Shown piece after piece: positions 25,701 to 37,700 of a stretch of DNA of 64,000 nucleotides. Source of the stretch: Branchiostoma floridae (Eukaryota > Chordata > Leptocardii > Amphioxiformes > Branchiostomatidae); NCBI RefSeq assembly GCF_000003815.2, contig NC_049981.1, forward strand, positions 3,550,666 through 3,614,665. Direction: 5' to 3'. The notes beneath the pieces were generated by a model. It saw nothing but the letters and a program-made list of their open reading frames with translations, did no database searches and was not told the origin of the DNA. Within the stretch, counting starts at the first letter, position 1, and each line of letters begins with the position of its first letter. The position numbers and the translations under genes are program-made.

Positions 25701-28700
25701 GGCACACGGGGCCGGAGTGGACCGTACCGGCTCTGACCGTGTTGCAGGCATGGCGTAATGCATTAAGTATTGGCTATGTAACCGAGACGGGCCTGCTTGG
25801 CCGGCGGGGGACTTTTAACCCGGCACCCGAGGCCCACCCCTCTCGGTGGGGCTCGCCGGCAAGAACTCCTCCAATGTTGGTCGGGCCCGTTGCCGACGGA
25901 GAGCCCTGGGGCACGCCGGCGGGGGCAGTGGCCGGCACGCTGAGCAAGGCCGCTCGGTAATGCCCGGCAGGCGGGCTCGCCGGTAAGGACTCCTCCAATG
26001 TTGGTCGGGCCCGTTGCCGACCAAGACCTCGGAGACACGCAGGCGGGGGCAGTGGCCGGCACGCCGAGCAAGGCCGCTCGGTAATACCCGGCAGGCGTTC
26101 CTCGCCGGTAAGGACTCCTCCAATGTTGGTCGGGCCCGTTGCCGACCAAGACCTCGGACACACGCCGGCGGGGGCAGTGGCCGGCACGCCGAGCAAGGCC
26201 GCTCGGTAATACCCGGCAGGCGTTCCTCGCCGGTAAGGACTCCTCCAATGTTGGTCGAGCCCGTTGCCGACCAAGACCTCGGACACACGCCGGCGGGGGC
26301 AGTGGCCGGCACGCCGAGCAAGGCCGCTCGGTAATGCCCGGTAGGCGGGCTCGCCGGCAAGAACTCCTCCAATGTTCGTCGGGCCCGAGGCCGACGGAGA
26401 GCCCTGGGGCACGCCGGCGGGGGCAGTGGCCGGCACGCTGAGCAAGGCCGCTCGGTAATGCCCGGCAGGCGGGCTCGCCGGCAAGAACTCCTCCAATGTT
26501 GGTCGGGCCCGTTGCCGACGGAGAGCCCTGGGGCACGCCAGCGGGGGCAGTGGCCGGCACGCCGAGCAAGGCCGCTCGGTAATGCCCGGTAGGCGGGCTC
26601 GCCGGTAAGAACTCCTCCAATGTTGGTCGGGCCCGTTGCCGACGGAGAGCCCGGGGGCACGCCAGCGGGGGCAGTGGCCGGCACGCCGAGCAAGGCCGCT
26701 CGGTAATGCCCGGCAGGCGGGCTCGCCGGCAAGAACTCCTCCAATGTTGGTCGGGCCCGTTGCCGACGGAGAGCCCTGGGGCACGCCGGCGGGGGCAGTG
26801 GCCGGCACGCCGAGCAAGGCTGCTCGGTAATGCCCGGTAGGCGGGCTCGCCGGTAAGAACTCCTCCAATGTTGGTCGGGCCCGTTGCCGACGGAGAGCCC
26901 GGGGGCACGCCGGCGGGGGCAGTGGCCGGCACGCTGAGCAAGGCCGCTCGGCAATGCCCGGCAGGCGGGCTCGCCGGTGGGGACTCCTCCGATCTTGGTC
27001 GGGGTCGACCGGGTCGGGTCCGGATAGCCAGCGGTGATCAGGTCACCAGGCTCCGGCACCCACCCCGTGGAGCGTTTTTCAAAAAAGTGCTTTACAGGGT
27101 GTCTGACCATGTTGTAGGTCGCTCAATCTACATTGAGAGAGTGGACGCTTTTTGACCTGTTCGGAGTCAGCCAGCCTTCCGCGGACCCTGACGGGTTTCT
27201 GCCGATGGCTGGCCAGTCCGGGACTGGTCGACAGGGACCGTGGCTGAGCGGGCAAGATTTCCGCACGGTGAAAAGACGGGCTTGCCCGGTGACTTTTCCC
27301 TGTTTGGCGGGTCCAACGGGCTTTGCACCGGGCAGCGGTGAAGCCTTGGGCGGGCGGTGTGTGACCTTTGCACCGCCCGACTGCAATCGTGTCAGAGGAA
27401 GCCCCGGGCTGGCCATGCGAGCGAGCACGATGCGGCGGTGGCAGGAAGGTCCCGCCGAGCCTCGAGGTGACGCCAAGGCACGGTTCCTTTGTACAGGCCT
27501 TGTTACATCGGATGCATGACCGGATGTCGGCCATAAGGGTGACCGGCAGCTCATGGCGGCGGAACGAGGTCGGCGGCGGTTGGAGGCGCCTCTCGCCGCC
27601 GATGACTACCTCGTAGCGGGCGCCGTGTCCACTACAGGCGGGCGCAGCGCGCTTTTTTCGGCCTTAGTTCGGCCTCCCGGTGCCGAGACCAAGCCCGAGA
27701 CCGTGTCTCGGTGGTTTTTCAAAAAAGTGCTCTACAGGGTGTCTGACCATGTCGTGGGTCGCTCTGCCTACCTAGGTAGCGCGCGTAGTCCAGTGGTTAG
27801 CGGCCTTGCCTCTGGAACTAGAAGCCGTGGGTTCGATCCCGGCTGTGTCGTTCACCCGACATGCACGCTACCGGAAAGGGTTGCAGTCCTTAGGACAGGA
27901 CGTTAAGCCGTGGTCCATTGTTCATGGTAGGGCGATTGATCTGTGAGCTGTTGTGGGATGTTGATTTGATTGCTCACGGACCAATAAGGAGGGGAATGTT
28001 CGTATGTTTTAGGAGATGGCAAGCGGGGACGACGAAGAGATAGAGGAGGACATTGAAATGTATCTCCGGGAAGCAGCGGTGGCTGAGAGAGCCGAGGCGG
28101 CCGGGGCGAATGGAACTGTTGGGCAGAATATCGCTGGGGAGGTCGACAGCGACGACAGCGACGATTTTGACTTGTATTCCGTCACGAAGCAGGTCAGAGG
28201 TGCCCGAGTCGGGGAGTTTTCACGACGGAACAAAGCGAGGGGTCGAGCTGAACGGCCGTGGGCATCCGTCAGTGCCGGTGAGGTTCATCCGTACAAGCCC
28301 CAGAAATTCAGGGCACCCGGGCCCGTCGGCCCGAGGCGAGCCGAGGACAACCGGAATGAACTGTCTTTCTTTCTGGAGGTGTTGGACCAGTATCTTATCC
28401 GGTATATCGTGCGTTGCACCAATAGGTACGCCCGGCAGAGGCGAAGGGTATTCCGCAAAGAAAGGCGCTCGCGTTGGTCACCAACCTCGACCACCGAGCT
28501 GAAAGCCTTTTTGGGCTGCATGATATGCGCCGGCTACACGTACCAACCGAGACTCGATTTGTACTGGTCTGATGACGATGACGTTGGGTGTACGCTGATG
28601 AAAAGGACTTTTCCTTCTCATCGTTTTCGTCAAATCTTGCGGTACCTTCACTACTCCCCCGAAGGGTTCTGTCCTCCTGGCAGCGAGCGTCTGAAGAGTT

Positions 28701-31700
28701 TTAAAGCAAGGGAGAAGTTGGACCGAGTTATGAAGGTACGCAAAGTTATGGAGAGGGTCAGTCGGAATAGTTGCCGTGCCCGCCATGTCGGCGAGCATCT
28801 CGTAGTTGACGAAGCGACAGTAGCGTTTAGGGGAAGGCACAGTCTTCGGCGCTACAACCCTTCGAAGCCGACAAAGTATGGATACTGTCTCCGAGCTCTG
28901 GCTGAGACAGACGGCTACATATTGTCCGACGAAGTGTGTGGAGGGCGTGCGGACCCAGAGGACATGTCGCCGGACGAAAGATGCATGCACGGCATTGGTG
29001 ACGAATATGTCAGCCCTCTTGATCTGAAGCCCGCCCGAGTCGTCAATAGACTGACGATGCCATTTCAGGGATGCTACCGCACCGTTTATTGCGATTCCTA
29101 CTACACAGGAGTCCAACTGGCAGATTACCTTTTCACCAAAGACACTTAAAATTGATTTTTTGAGTTTGGCCACCCTATGCTTGGTTTTTACAGACAGGGA
29201 CTCTTAATAAACAATTACAAAACATAACGCAGAAACACCTAAAACAAAGTTGTACGTAATGCCTTACAGAGAACACCGAAGTAAGGACAGGAACGCCATA
29301 CACACTAAGTAACATTAAGAGGATTCGTTATACAAGCGGATGGCCTGGTGTAGAAATGGCCTTCTCAGTCTCTGTGTCCGGGCAGCTGGCACAGTAAGTG
29401 CAGTGGCGTTTCTAAGAGTCCTCCCAGTGACCGTAGTTCTGGCCGGCGGCACCAGGTCATGGAGGGGGTGACCCTCGTCCAGCATATCCCTCAGTAGCTT
29501 CACTGCCGCAACCTCTCGCCGTTCTTTCAGCGTCGGCAGAGTAGGCACCTCTCGTCTTCCCCCCAAGGAGACGATACGGAGTGCTCTCCGTTGTACTCTT
29601 TCAATTTGTCTCTCCTGCTCCTTATTACACCCTACTAGTAGTACGTGCCCATATTCGAGCACAGGTCTGATAAGTGTGATGTACACCTGGACCAAATCCA
29701 TGACACTAGTGCCCTGTTTAGTAAGGAGCCTAAGATAGTGAAGCCTACGAGAGGCCTTCGTGACCATGGATGTCACTTGGTTATTAAACGTCAAGTACCT
29801 ATCCAATATAAATCCCAAACCCTTGGCCTGTTCAACCCATGGTACCTGTTGTCCCCCTAAGATAATCTCTGGTGGGACAGGAACTGATCTGTTAAAACAT
29901 ATTTGCATTAGCTGACTTTTGCCTCCATTTAAAATCATCTTGTTGTCGCTAGCCCATACATCCAGCTGAGTCGCTTCCTCCTCCACTGCCCTGTCGCTGT
30001 TTGCCACAGCCACATGGAGAGATCGCGACAAGCTGACGTGGTCAGCATAGCCAACATTTAGTGTGGAACTATACACTGGTGACCTAGTGCTCATAAAGAG
30101 CAAAAATAAGTAGGGTGAAAGAACACCCCCCCCCCCTGTGGGACTCCTGATGTTAAAGAGTGCCAGGTGCTGAAAATGGCATGTAAACCCTTTTAGGGGG
30201 CGCTAGAGGGGGTCGAGACCGAGAGGTTGCGGGTTCGAATCCAGCTGCCGTGTCACCGATCTTGTGCGCTTGGGAAAGGCAATTTACACGACTTTCCTCA
30301 CTTAACTCAGCTGTAAATGAGTATCTAGCTGCGGCTAGTGGCATTGTGTGGCCTTGGTGGTGCTTTGTGGCCGAGACAGGCCTTAGGGGCATGTTCGGGC
30401 ATGAGCGGCACCCGCCATGGCACACGACTCGTGGGTAGGAGGAACCCCTTACATCCTTGGTCGGAAGTCCTCCTAGGAGATGGATACTCCAAACAAGAAA
30501 CCTGCATCTGCTGGAGCCGCCTCACACGTTGCATACAGTTGCCCTTGTGAAACTTGGCTCGAGTAGACGAGAGCGTGGAGAAGGAATTGCACACCCCTCC
30601 TTCACCATAAAAAGTCACGTGCAGGTCAGGTAAGCAGGCAAAATGCCTGTCTGCCTTCTCATCTGTCCAATCGACAGGAGAACCACAAAGAGGGGGTCGA
30701 GGAGGGTAGACTTCAATGATGTTGAAAAAAAGTAAGATTTCTGTTGTCAATAAAAAATATAGTGGCGTCATACATAGTTAAGATACCAGTGGGGCCCAGC
30801 ATCTTGTGTCCGACAACTTTAAAATGACAACTTTAATATTCAAATTACATTTCAGCAAACAGTAACTATATAAAAAAATATCAAAACGTTCATATGAAGG
30901 CTTTTTCATGAAAAAAACTTGTTAGTTGATCTGGTAATATTGTCCGCCATCTGCGACCTTGGCCGATGACGTCAGCTCAAATTAGAATAATTTATGCACA
31001 TCTAGTTGTGAAAGATATGACATAATTTTTATTTATGTGATAAAATGCCAGTTATATAGTAATAAAACCTGAAAATACATTGTTAGAAAAGAAATACCGA
31101 TTTTCGCCATAATACAGGAGTTTTGGAGACAATCGCTAATTTCGATCTAACAATGTATTTTTGACGTTTATTTGCTATATTATTTTCTTGCATAAATAAA
31201 ATCGTATGTTATTTCTCTTTCTTTGTAGCTTACCGTGAAGTTTTCGGGCTATACCCTTTTTCCACGGCCAAGGTCAATGCAATCAAATTGATGATGTCAC
31301 AATAAAGTCATATCACATAATGATAGCGTCAAATTTCTTAAAATCTTCAAATATTACGTCTACGCCATTCGCAAAATTTAGTGACCATATGATAAGTCGT
31401 TTAAGATTTATAGGAGTTAGAAGGGGCGGGCCTCAAAAGAACCCCCACTCGGTCCCGGATTGACCAAAAAGCCCTGTCTGAATAGAGTAATCATTACATA
31501 TGCCAACATGGTGTACACCTACCGCTGTTACAGCCCACTATCTCCACCCTCATGGCGATGTTCCTACCCCAGGACTGGACCACGAAACGCACATAACGGG
31601 CATCAACTGGATTGTCCAGTAGGTTCGTGACAGGGGTACTCCCGTCGTCGTTGCCTGGAAACACCTTAAAGTTAAATGAAAAAATTCATTTAGATAAAGA

Positions 31701-34700
31701 AATGGATGGTCTAATAATGATGAAAATCGAAAGACAAATCACATTTATTGTTTTGATTAATCAAAAACTATACCATATAGACAACAAAAGTACTGAATAT
31801 TGGAATGACTGACAACTTTTACATTCCCTGGTGTACACTATATCAACCTTTATCAACTGATAAGGACAAATGATTACATATCATATCATAAAATGGAAAT
31901 TTCACATAAAAACATTTTGATTTTCAAGATACCATTTCTAAGCCATCGCTTGTTGCACAAGTCATCCAACTAATTCGATCTTTGCTGTACTGGACCAAGT
32001 ACGACTTCACAAAATCGTTGTTATTGCCAGGCCGGCCCTGGATGATGGTACCCGTCACGAGCTTTATTTCCCCTAAGTCCACCTGAAAGGCAACACGTAC
32101 TTAAACTTTAAACTTTATCTGTGTTGTTTTAAGTCATTCTGAATCAGAGTCAGTCTGTAAATTCCGACACAAAAAATGAACTTGCGCAAAGTCAACTCCT
32201 GGCTCTATAAATGAAGGGGAGACCTATTTAGTTCTGTGTCCAGAATTTTTACTTTGTCCAGTATCACTGAATATCTAGCCGCTTCACAGAGACGGGGGCA
32301 TCATAGACTCTCTGTATAACGTGGCATCCAATGCTATCTGCATTACATGACGTCGTAGCAGCGGTACCCAATTTCGTCGATAAATGCCGGAGTCGACTAG
32401 TCGAAAACGTGGGTTTATTTTGGGGAGAAAAGCAAGTATAACAGGTAGATTATGAAGATGTATACCTACCTGCAGCCACTGCCCGATGATGTTGAATTCG
32501 GGTATCCAGGAATTTCCACCACCAATTACATTCAACCTTGCTCGGTAAGGGTCGAAATGAGGACTTTCTGAATACCGGAACGTGGACGCAATGACGCTGC
32601 CATCAGGTATGGCACCAGATTCCATCCCCAGAGGATGGCCACAGGCTGGGTAGAAACGACAATTAAAACTATGTCAATGTCAGTTTTGACACCTTTCTAA
32701 CGTCTTCAGCTAAAATGAAAACCCAAAAGAAAGAAAAGGTCTTACAATATGTTATAATTCACGGAAAACAGGAATGTAATGAAAGTTATATTCAACCTCA
32801 GGTGATGTTACGATTGTTAACGCACTGCGTTAATGTGAAACTTGTCATTTAATCTTTTATGTCAAAAACAGTAGTATGTAGCATGATTGCTAAAATTCTC
32901 AGTCTGACTAACTGGTTAAGGTCTGTTTTATTTCAAAATCACTTTGGAATTTTTTGTCAATTGCACACAGCGTACAGCGTTCTGTATCAGTAATGTGCGA
33001 AATATGGTCTACGTAAATAATGACAACTTCGCGCATTGCCTTTTTCTGAAATACATGCTAGTTAACTTACCTCCTTCAAAAATGAAGGTATTGTTTTGAC
33101 GTGTCTGTATGCGTGTTTGTGTTTCCAAATATTTCCGGCAGCAAAACTTTAGAACCTCTGGTTGGGTTGTAATGATATTTGGCATGTGGAGAGTGGTTGG
33201 GAAGACGAAGGTCAAGCTTTTGGGCCCCCTGGTGTGTGACTTTGATACTGAAGCAAAACCTCCGGCTTTTGTGTTTTTTTGTCCCGTAAATGCTATAGTA
33301 GTGACATTTCACTGCCGAATAGATTTTGCTTGAATGAAAACAGTTCTGTAGGATTGTACCCCCTATTAATTTGCTCCAAAATTACAGTGGCATTTATGTA
33401 CAAAAACTAGGACAATTAAGCAAAGAAACGACTGATTTCCCTGATTTTCTGTATGTATGCAGCTACTTTAGAAAGATTTAGATAATGACAGGTATATTGA
33501 AATTAGGGCTTAATGTACCTACTTGCGACATGTTGGTTATACACCACGATGCATAGATTATGTAAATGTGTAAGTCACTTGCATAATTCTTGATGAATGT
33601 AACATGGGATTTTGCCAAACGAAAGGACTTCACGTGGAAGATATGTATTTTAGGTGAAGAGGACAATTAAGAATGAAATACATTGTGCTAGCTACAGCCT
33701 TATTTGCATCATTAATGAGTAGAGGTGAAACAATGAATCTACAAAGTCTCTTCATATTAATTAGAGGTATGAGGTCTACGAACTCTTGTTTTTCTGCAGG
33801 ATTGGAGTGACTAGACAAAACACTACTATGTTGCCTACAAAAATATCTATATTGAATAGGAGCTTCGAAATTTGTTCTTATATATATGTTGTTTTACGTC
33901 ATACCTTGGCAGAAAAAATCCGACTCAGTCCATGACCCGTTTGCGGTGCATGTCCTTGTTATGGTGTCGCCGGAAGTGACGTGATATCCCGGGGAACATG
34001 GGTAAGTGCAGTTCTCCCCCATCAGATAAGGACAGTCGCACACGGGCCCAGTAGTGTTGGCTTGGGTCGGTGGGTCAACACACACTCCGGGAAATCCATC
34101 TGAAGTTTGAACAGAAAAGGTGCGTCAGAATTTTTTCCCTGATTATCCAGGATTGTCTTTAGTATTGGTCTTTCTGTTTACTGATTGGAATTTGGAGGCA
34201 AACTGATGTCCCAAATAACTATGTGCAACTTTTCCGATCCTGTCTTGATGAATTATGGACACCATTCAAAGTGAAACTGCATCTTGATAGACAAATGTAC
34301 ACTTAATCAGTTAAAAATTGCTAACAAAAGACATAGATATACTTATTTTAAATATATTTACTTTGTCTCAAAATTGTTCTTCCTTATTGTATCTAGCTCT
34401 TGTTCCTTAGTTTGACAATTCTTGCAAGATTCAACGTAAAAATAGTAGTGTGGTTACCATAAAATAAGTTACGTTCCATTACCTCGAGTACAGTGGAACA
34501 TGAAGTCTCCAGGTACATCCCAAGTGCCAAAGCCCACCCTACCGATGTCAGTAACAGGATGAGGATCTGTCCAGTTCATGAAGGGTTCCACCTCTCCAGC
34601 CCTGCCCACACCAACACTTCCGCCTTTTGACCAGCAGATCCAGAACCTTCGGAACTCTTCACTCGATGTGATATCTAAACATTTCAAAACATAACAAAAA

Positions 34701-37700
34701 TATTATAAAATTCAAACAACGAAAGTATGAGTCTGCCAAATACAATCACCATAGAAAAAGACCAGTTTACCCGTTGAATGATTGCTTGCAACGTAGACTT
34801 GACCTTCGTCCTTTGTATTTCTGGCTATCCGGGACTGTCCAGATCTGAGCTCCACACGATACCCGTCCTGATTCTCCGTCGTGTTGTCCCCCCACCGGTA
34901 GAGGTAGATGAGGCCGGACCCACTACCGCTGGTGTTGACCTTGACCTCGAAGATGAAGGGCGAGCTATACACATCGACAAGGTCCCAAGTCAGAGTTCCA
35001 TTTTCTACGTGCTTTGTGGCTGAACAAAATGCTGGGGAGGGATGCCGGGAAAAAGAACGTTCGATAACATTAAACATAAATTTCAAGATTTGAATGAGAC
35101 GACAAGTGTTTTAGTGCTTTTGCTAAGATATCTTTACCATTAGAAAAGCAGGTGTTGGATGAAACATAGGCTGTAGGCCTCTAAAGGTTTGTCTCGGAAA
35201 ATCGACGAAAGCTGGTGCCGAAAGCTGGTGCCGAAAGCTGGTGCCTATAGCGGGCACCTTCGAAGGCACAAAGTAAAGGGTGGTGGAAAATATTCAATTG
35301 CGCTATAATGGGATAATGTGACGGGGATTTTCTGGATTGGCCGTACACGGCGCAGCGCCGTGGGTTGGTTCGCGTTTTTGTGTTGCCCATTGCCCATGAA
35401 TGAATACGATGAGATCATACTATTTATATTAACTGCATTCGTCTATAATTACTTACCCTAATCCCAGTAACCATCCTTACATATCAGTCACATGGCTGCT
35501 TTATTCTATGGAAATACCTGTCTACTCTTACAGCTACTCATGTAACTCTGACTACGTGCTGCTCTGTCTGATCCCATCCTTACGTAATGAGACGTTTATC
35601 TTTTTTTGCATTATTAATTGAATATCAAAATTAATAAGTTGAAACTCGAGGATGTAAGAAATGATTAGGAACATCACAATCGGATTAAAACCTACTTGTG
35701 TTGACTTGACTTGTGTTACAGCCAACAATCTCTGCCCTCATGGCGATTTGACCATGCCAGGACTGAGGCAGGAAACGCACATAACGGGCATAAACTGGTG
35801 TGTCCAGTAGGTTTGTGACCGGGAGGCTCCAGTCCACATTGCCTGGGAAGACCTGAAAGATAAAAATGTAATTGAGATAACCTTGTATTTGGCATTAAGA
35901 TAAATAGCCTTCCTACTACTTGATTTGGCAATAATATTTCTTCCTGACATATGTTTCTGGATAATGTAGCTTCTAGACCATTCTTTTTGGAAAATCTTTT
36001 TTCCTTGTGCGCTTTTGAATAATTTGTCTTGAGGTCATAATAGAAGTCTTTAGCCATTTTAAGCACGAATAAAATCGCAAGATGATGATGATGAAATCGC
36101 ATGGATCAAAGGTCGCTCTGCGTAGTGTGCTATATAATAAGTTAAGTCGAAATGTATACTTTTTGTCAGTTCGTACACAATATTTTGTTTAGTCTATAAA
36201 TACGAAAACGGACATCTTGAAGTTTCAGATACCATTTCAGATCCATTGTTTCCGGCATATGTCGTCCAAGGAATCCCGTATGCACTGTACTGGAGTTTGT
36301 ATGACGTCACCCATTGGGGGAATTTATAAAGCCGACCCTGAATGATGGTGCCCATGACGAGAATCATTTTTCCTAAATCAACCTGGAAGGTAAAAGTTGT
36401 TTTGCGTGCTAAGACGTAGGAACCAAGAAGAGCAGGTCTAATTATCTCTTAAAGACATTTGATGTATGCTGATTACAGGCCACATTGATAAAAACTAAAT
36501 TTCTCAAAACACCATGATCTGAAAAATATTTTTGGTCAAATCAGGCTCCCCCGACGAACGCAACTAAGGAGTTACTGAAACATCGGGCAGGTAAATCTTC
36601 TCCACGCAGCAATGTAATTAATGACTTAGATATTCCATGTAGACCTATGTTACGAAATTATGAGTGGTTAAGAGGAACCAAAATTAACAAAAAGGTTTAT
36701 AATTTTTTAATGGAAAAAAACAATTTAAATGATTATCCAAGAAATACAATGTCACATTGGGAAGATGATCTAAATGCAATAATACCATGGAAGAAAGTGT
36801 TCCTCTTAACTTACAAAATCACCATAGATCCCCCTACAAGAAGTTTTCAATTAAAATTGCTACACAAATTTCTTGCCACAAACAGAATGTTAAATATCTG
36901 GAAAATAAAAGCCTCTCCAATGTGCTCCCTGTGTGGAGAAGAAGAAGAAACAGCAAAACACCTCTTTTGGAACTGTACAAAAGTATTCTTATTTTGGAAG
37001 AGTGTACAGAAGTGGTTCAATCACAGTACAGGACTCCATTTAAATGTGGACGATCCATTAAACATTCTGTTGGGGGATCTTAGGGAAGAAGCACCCGTCA
37101 TATCAAACCTCATTGTTTTACTGGGTAAAGTCTACATTTTCAAAAATCGCTATTCTTCAGCTATATCAATTAAAGGTTTTGTCTCTTTTGTCATGTATTT
37201 TAGATCAATAGAAGAAAATGTATCTAAGAGAAAAAATAAGTTAGCCATTCACAGTAGAAAATGGAGAGAACTAGAAAAGGTATATTGTTAATACCGTTAT
37301 TAGCATGTTATATAGGTCTAGTATGCGTGTGTGTGTGTACTCATTCGTTGTTTTGTGTAATGTTAATGTATTTCAGTTGTTTAATGTACTGTATTTTTGA
37401 ATCTTGAATAAAGATTGAAAAAAAAAATCTTCTCCACGCTTGTGTTGTAAGGACAACAAGTCCTCACCTGATGAACATATTAAATAAAACCCGATTAAGA
37501 TATTAATTAAAAAACAGTCATTTCCAGGGAGAATCTGCTTAATTACTAGTTGTTGAAGAAAATTGATGCCTACCTGTAGCCATTGTCCGACGGTGTTGTA
37601 CTTTGCTACCCAGCCGCCTCCGCCGTTTAGCCTCCCTCGGTAAGGCTCGACATTAACTACATGAGAGACCGAAGATGCAGTGATGCTGTCATCTGGTATC

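Larger units (their letters stand above)
23313..29207 (+). mobile_element. piggyBac-like element carrying satellites and a truncated transposase
   Basis: Bounded by TTAA at 23313-23316 and 29204-29207. The left end is the AGCTGATGTCTGTAAAAACC type and the right end the CATAGGG type, inverted relative to the element at 18951-22090. The first about 370 bp copies that element's arm. Beyond about 23690 the sequence turns abruptly G+C-rich, with 124-bp and 401-bp tandem arrays, a SINE and a transposase ORF ending only a few bases before the right terminal repeat. It lies in an intron of the large modular gene. Confidence 0.7.

Noticed and set aside
24507-25736. Several 70-130-codon frames on both strands
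   Set aside because: They recur at exact 401-bp intervals and are shadows of the tandem satellite.
25850-26996. CRISPR-like array
   Set aside because: Units are contiguous 124-bp satellite copies without distinct spacers, in a eukaryotic context.
25763-27110. Long minus-strand open frames of 364-431 codons as a repetitive protein gene
   Set aside because: All three frames are open equally, the sequence is a 124-bp satellite lacking stops through high G+C, and no start or splice context singles out one frame.
27786-27855. Functional tRNA gene
   Set aside because: A and B boxes are present, but the acceptor stem does not pair and a SINE body follows.
30195-30260. Functional tRNA gene
   Set aside because: Only a B box is clear. 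The following sequence is a known-looking SINE body.
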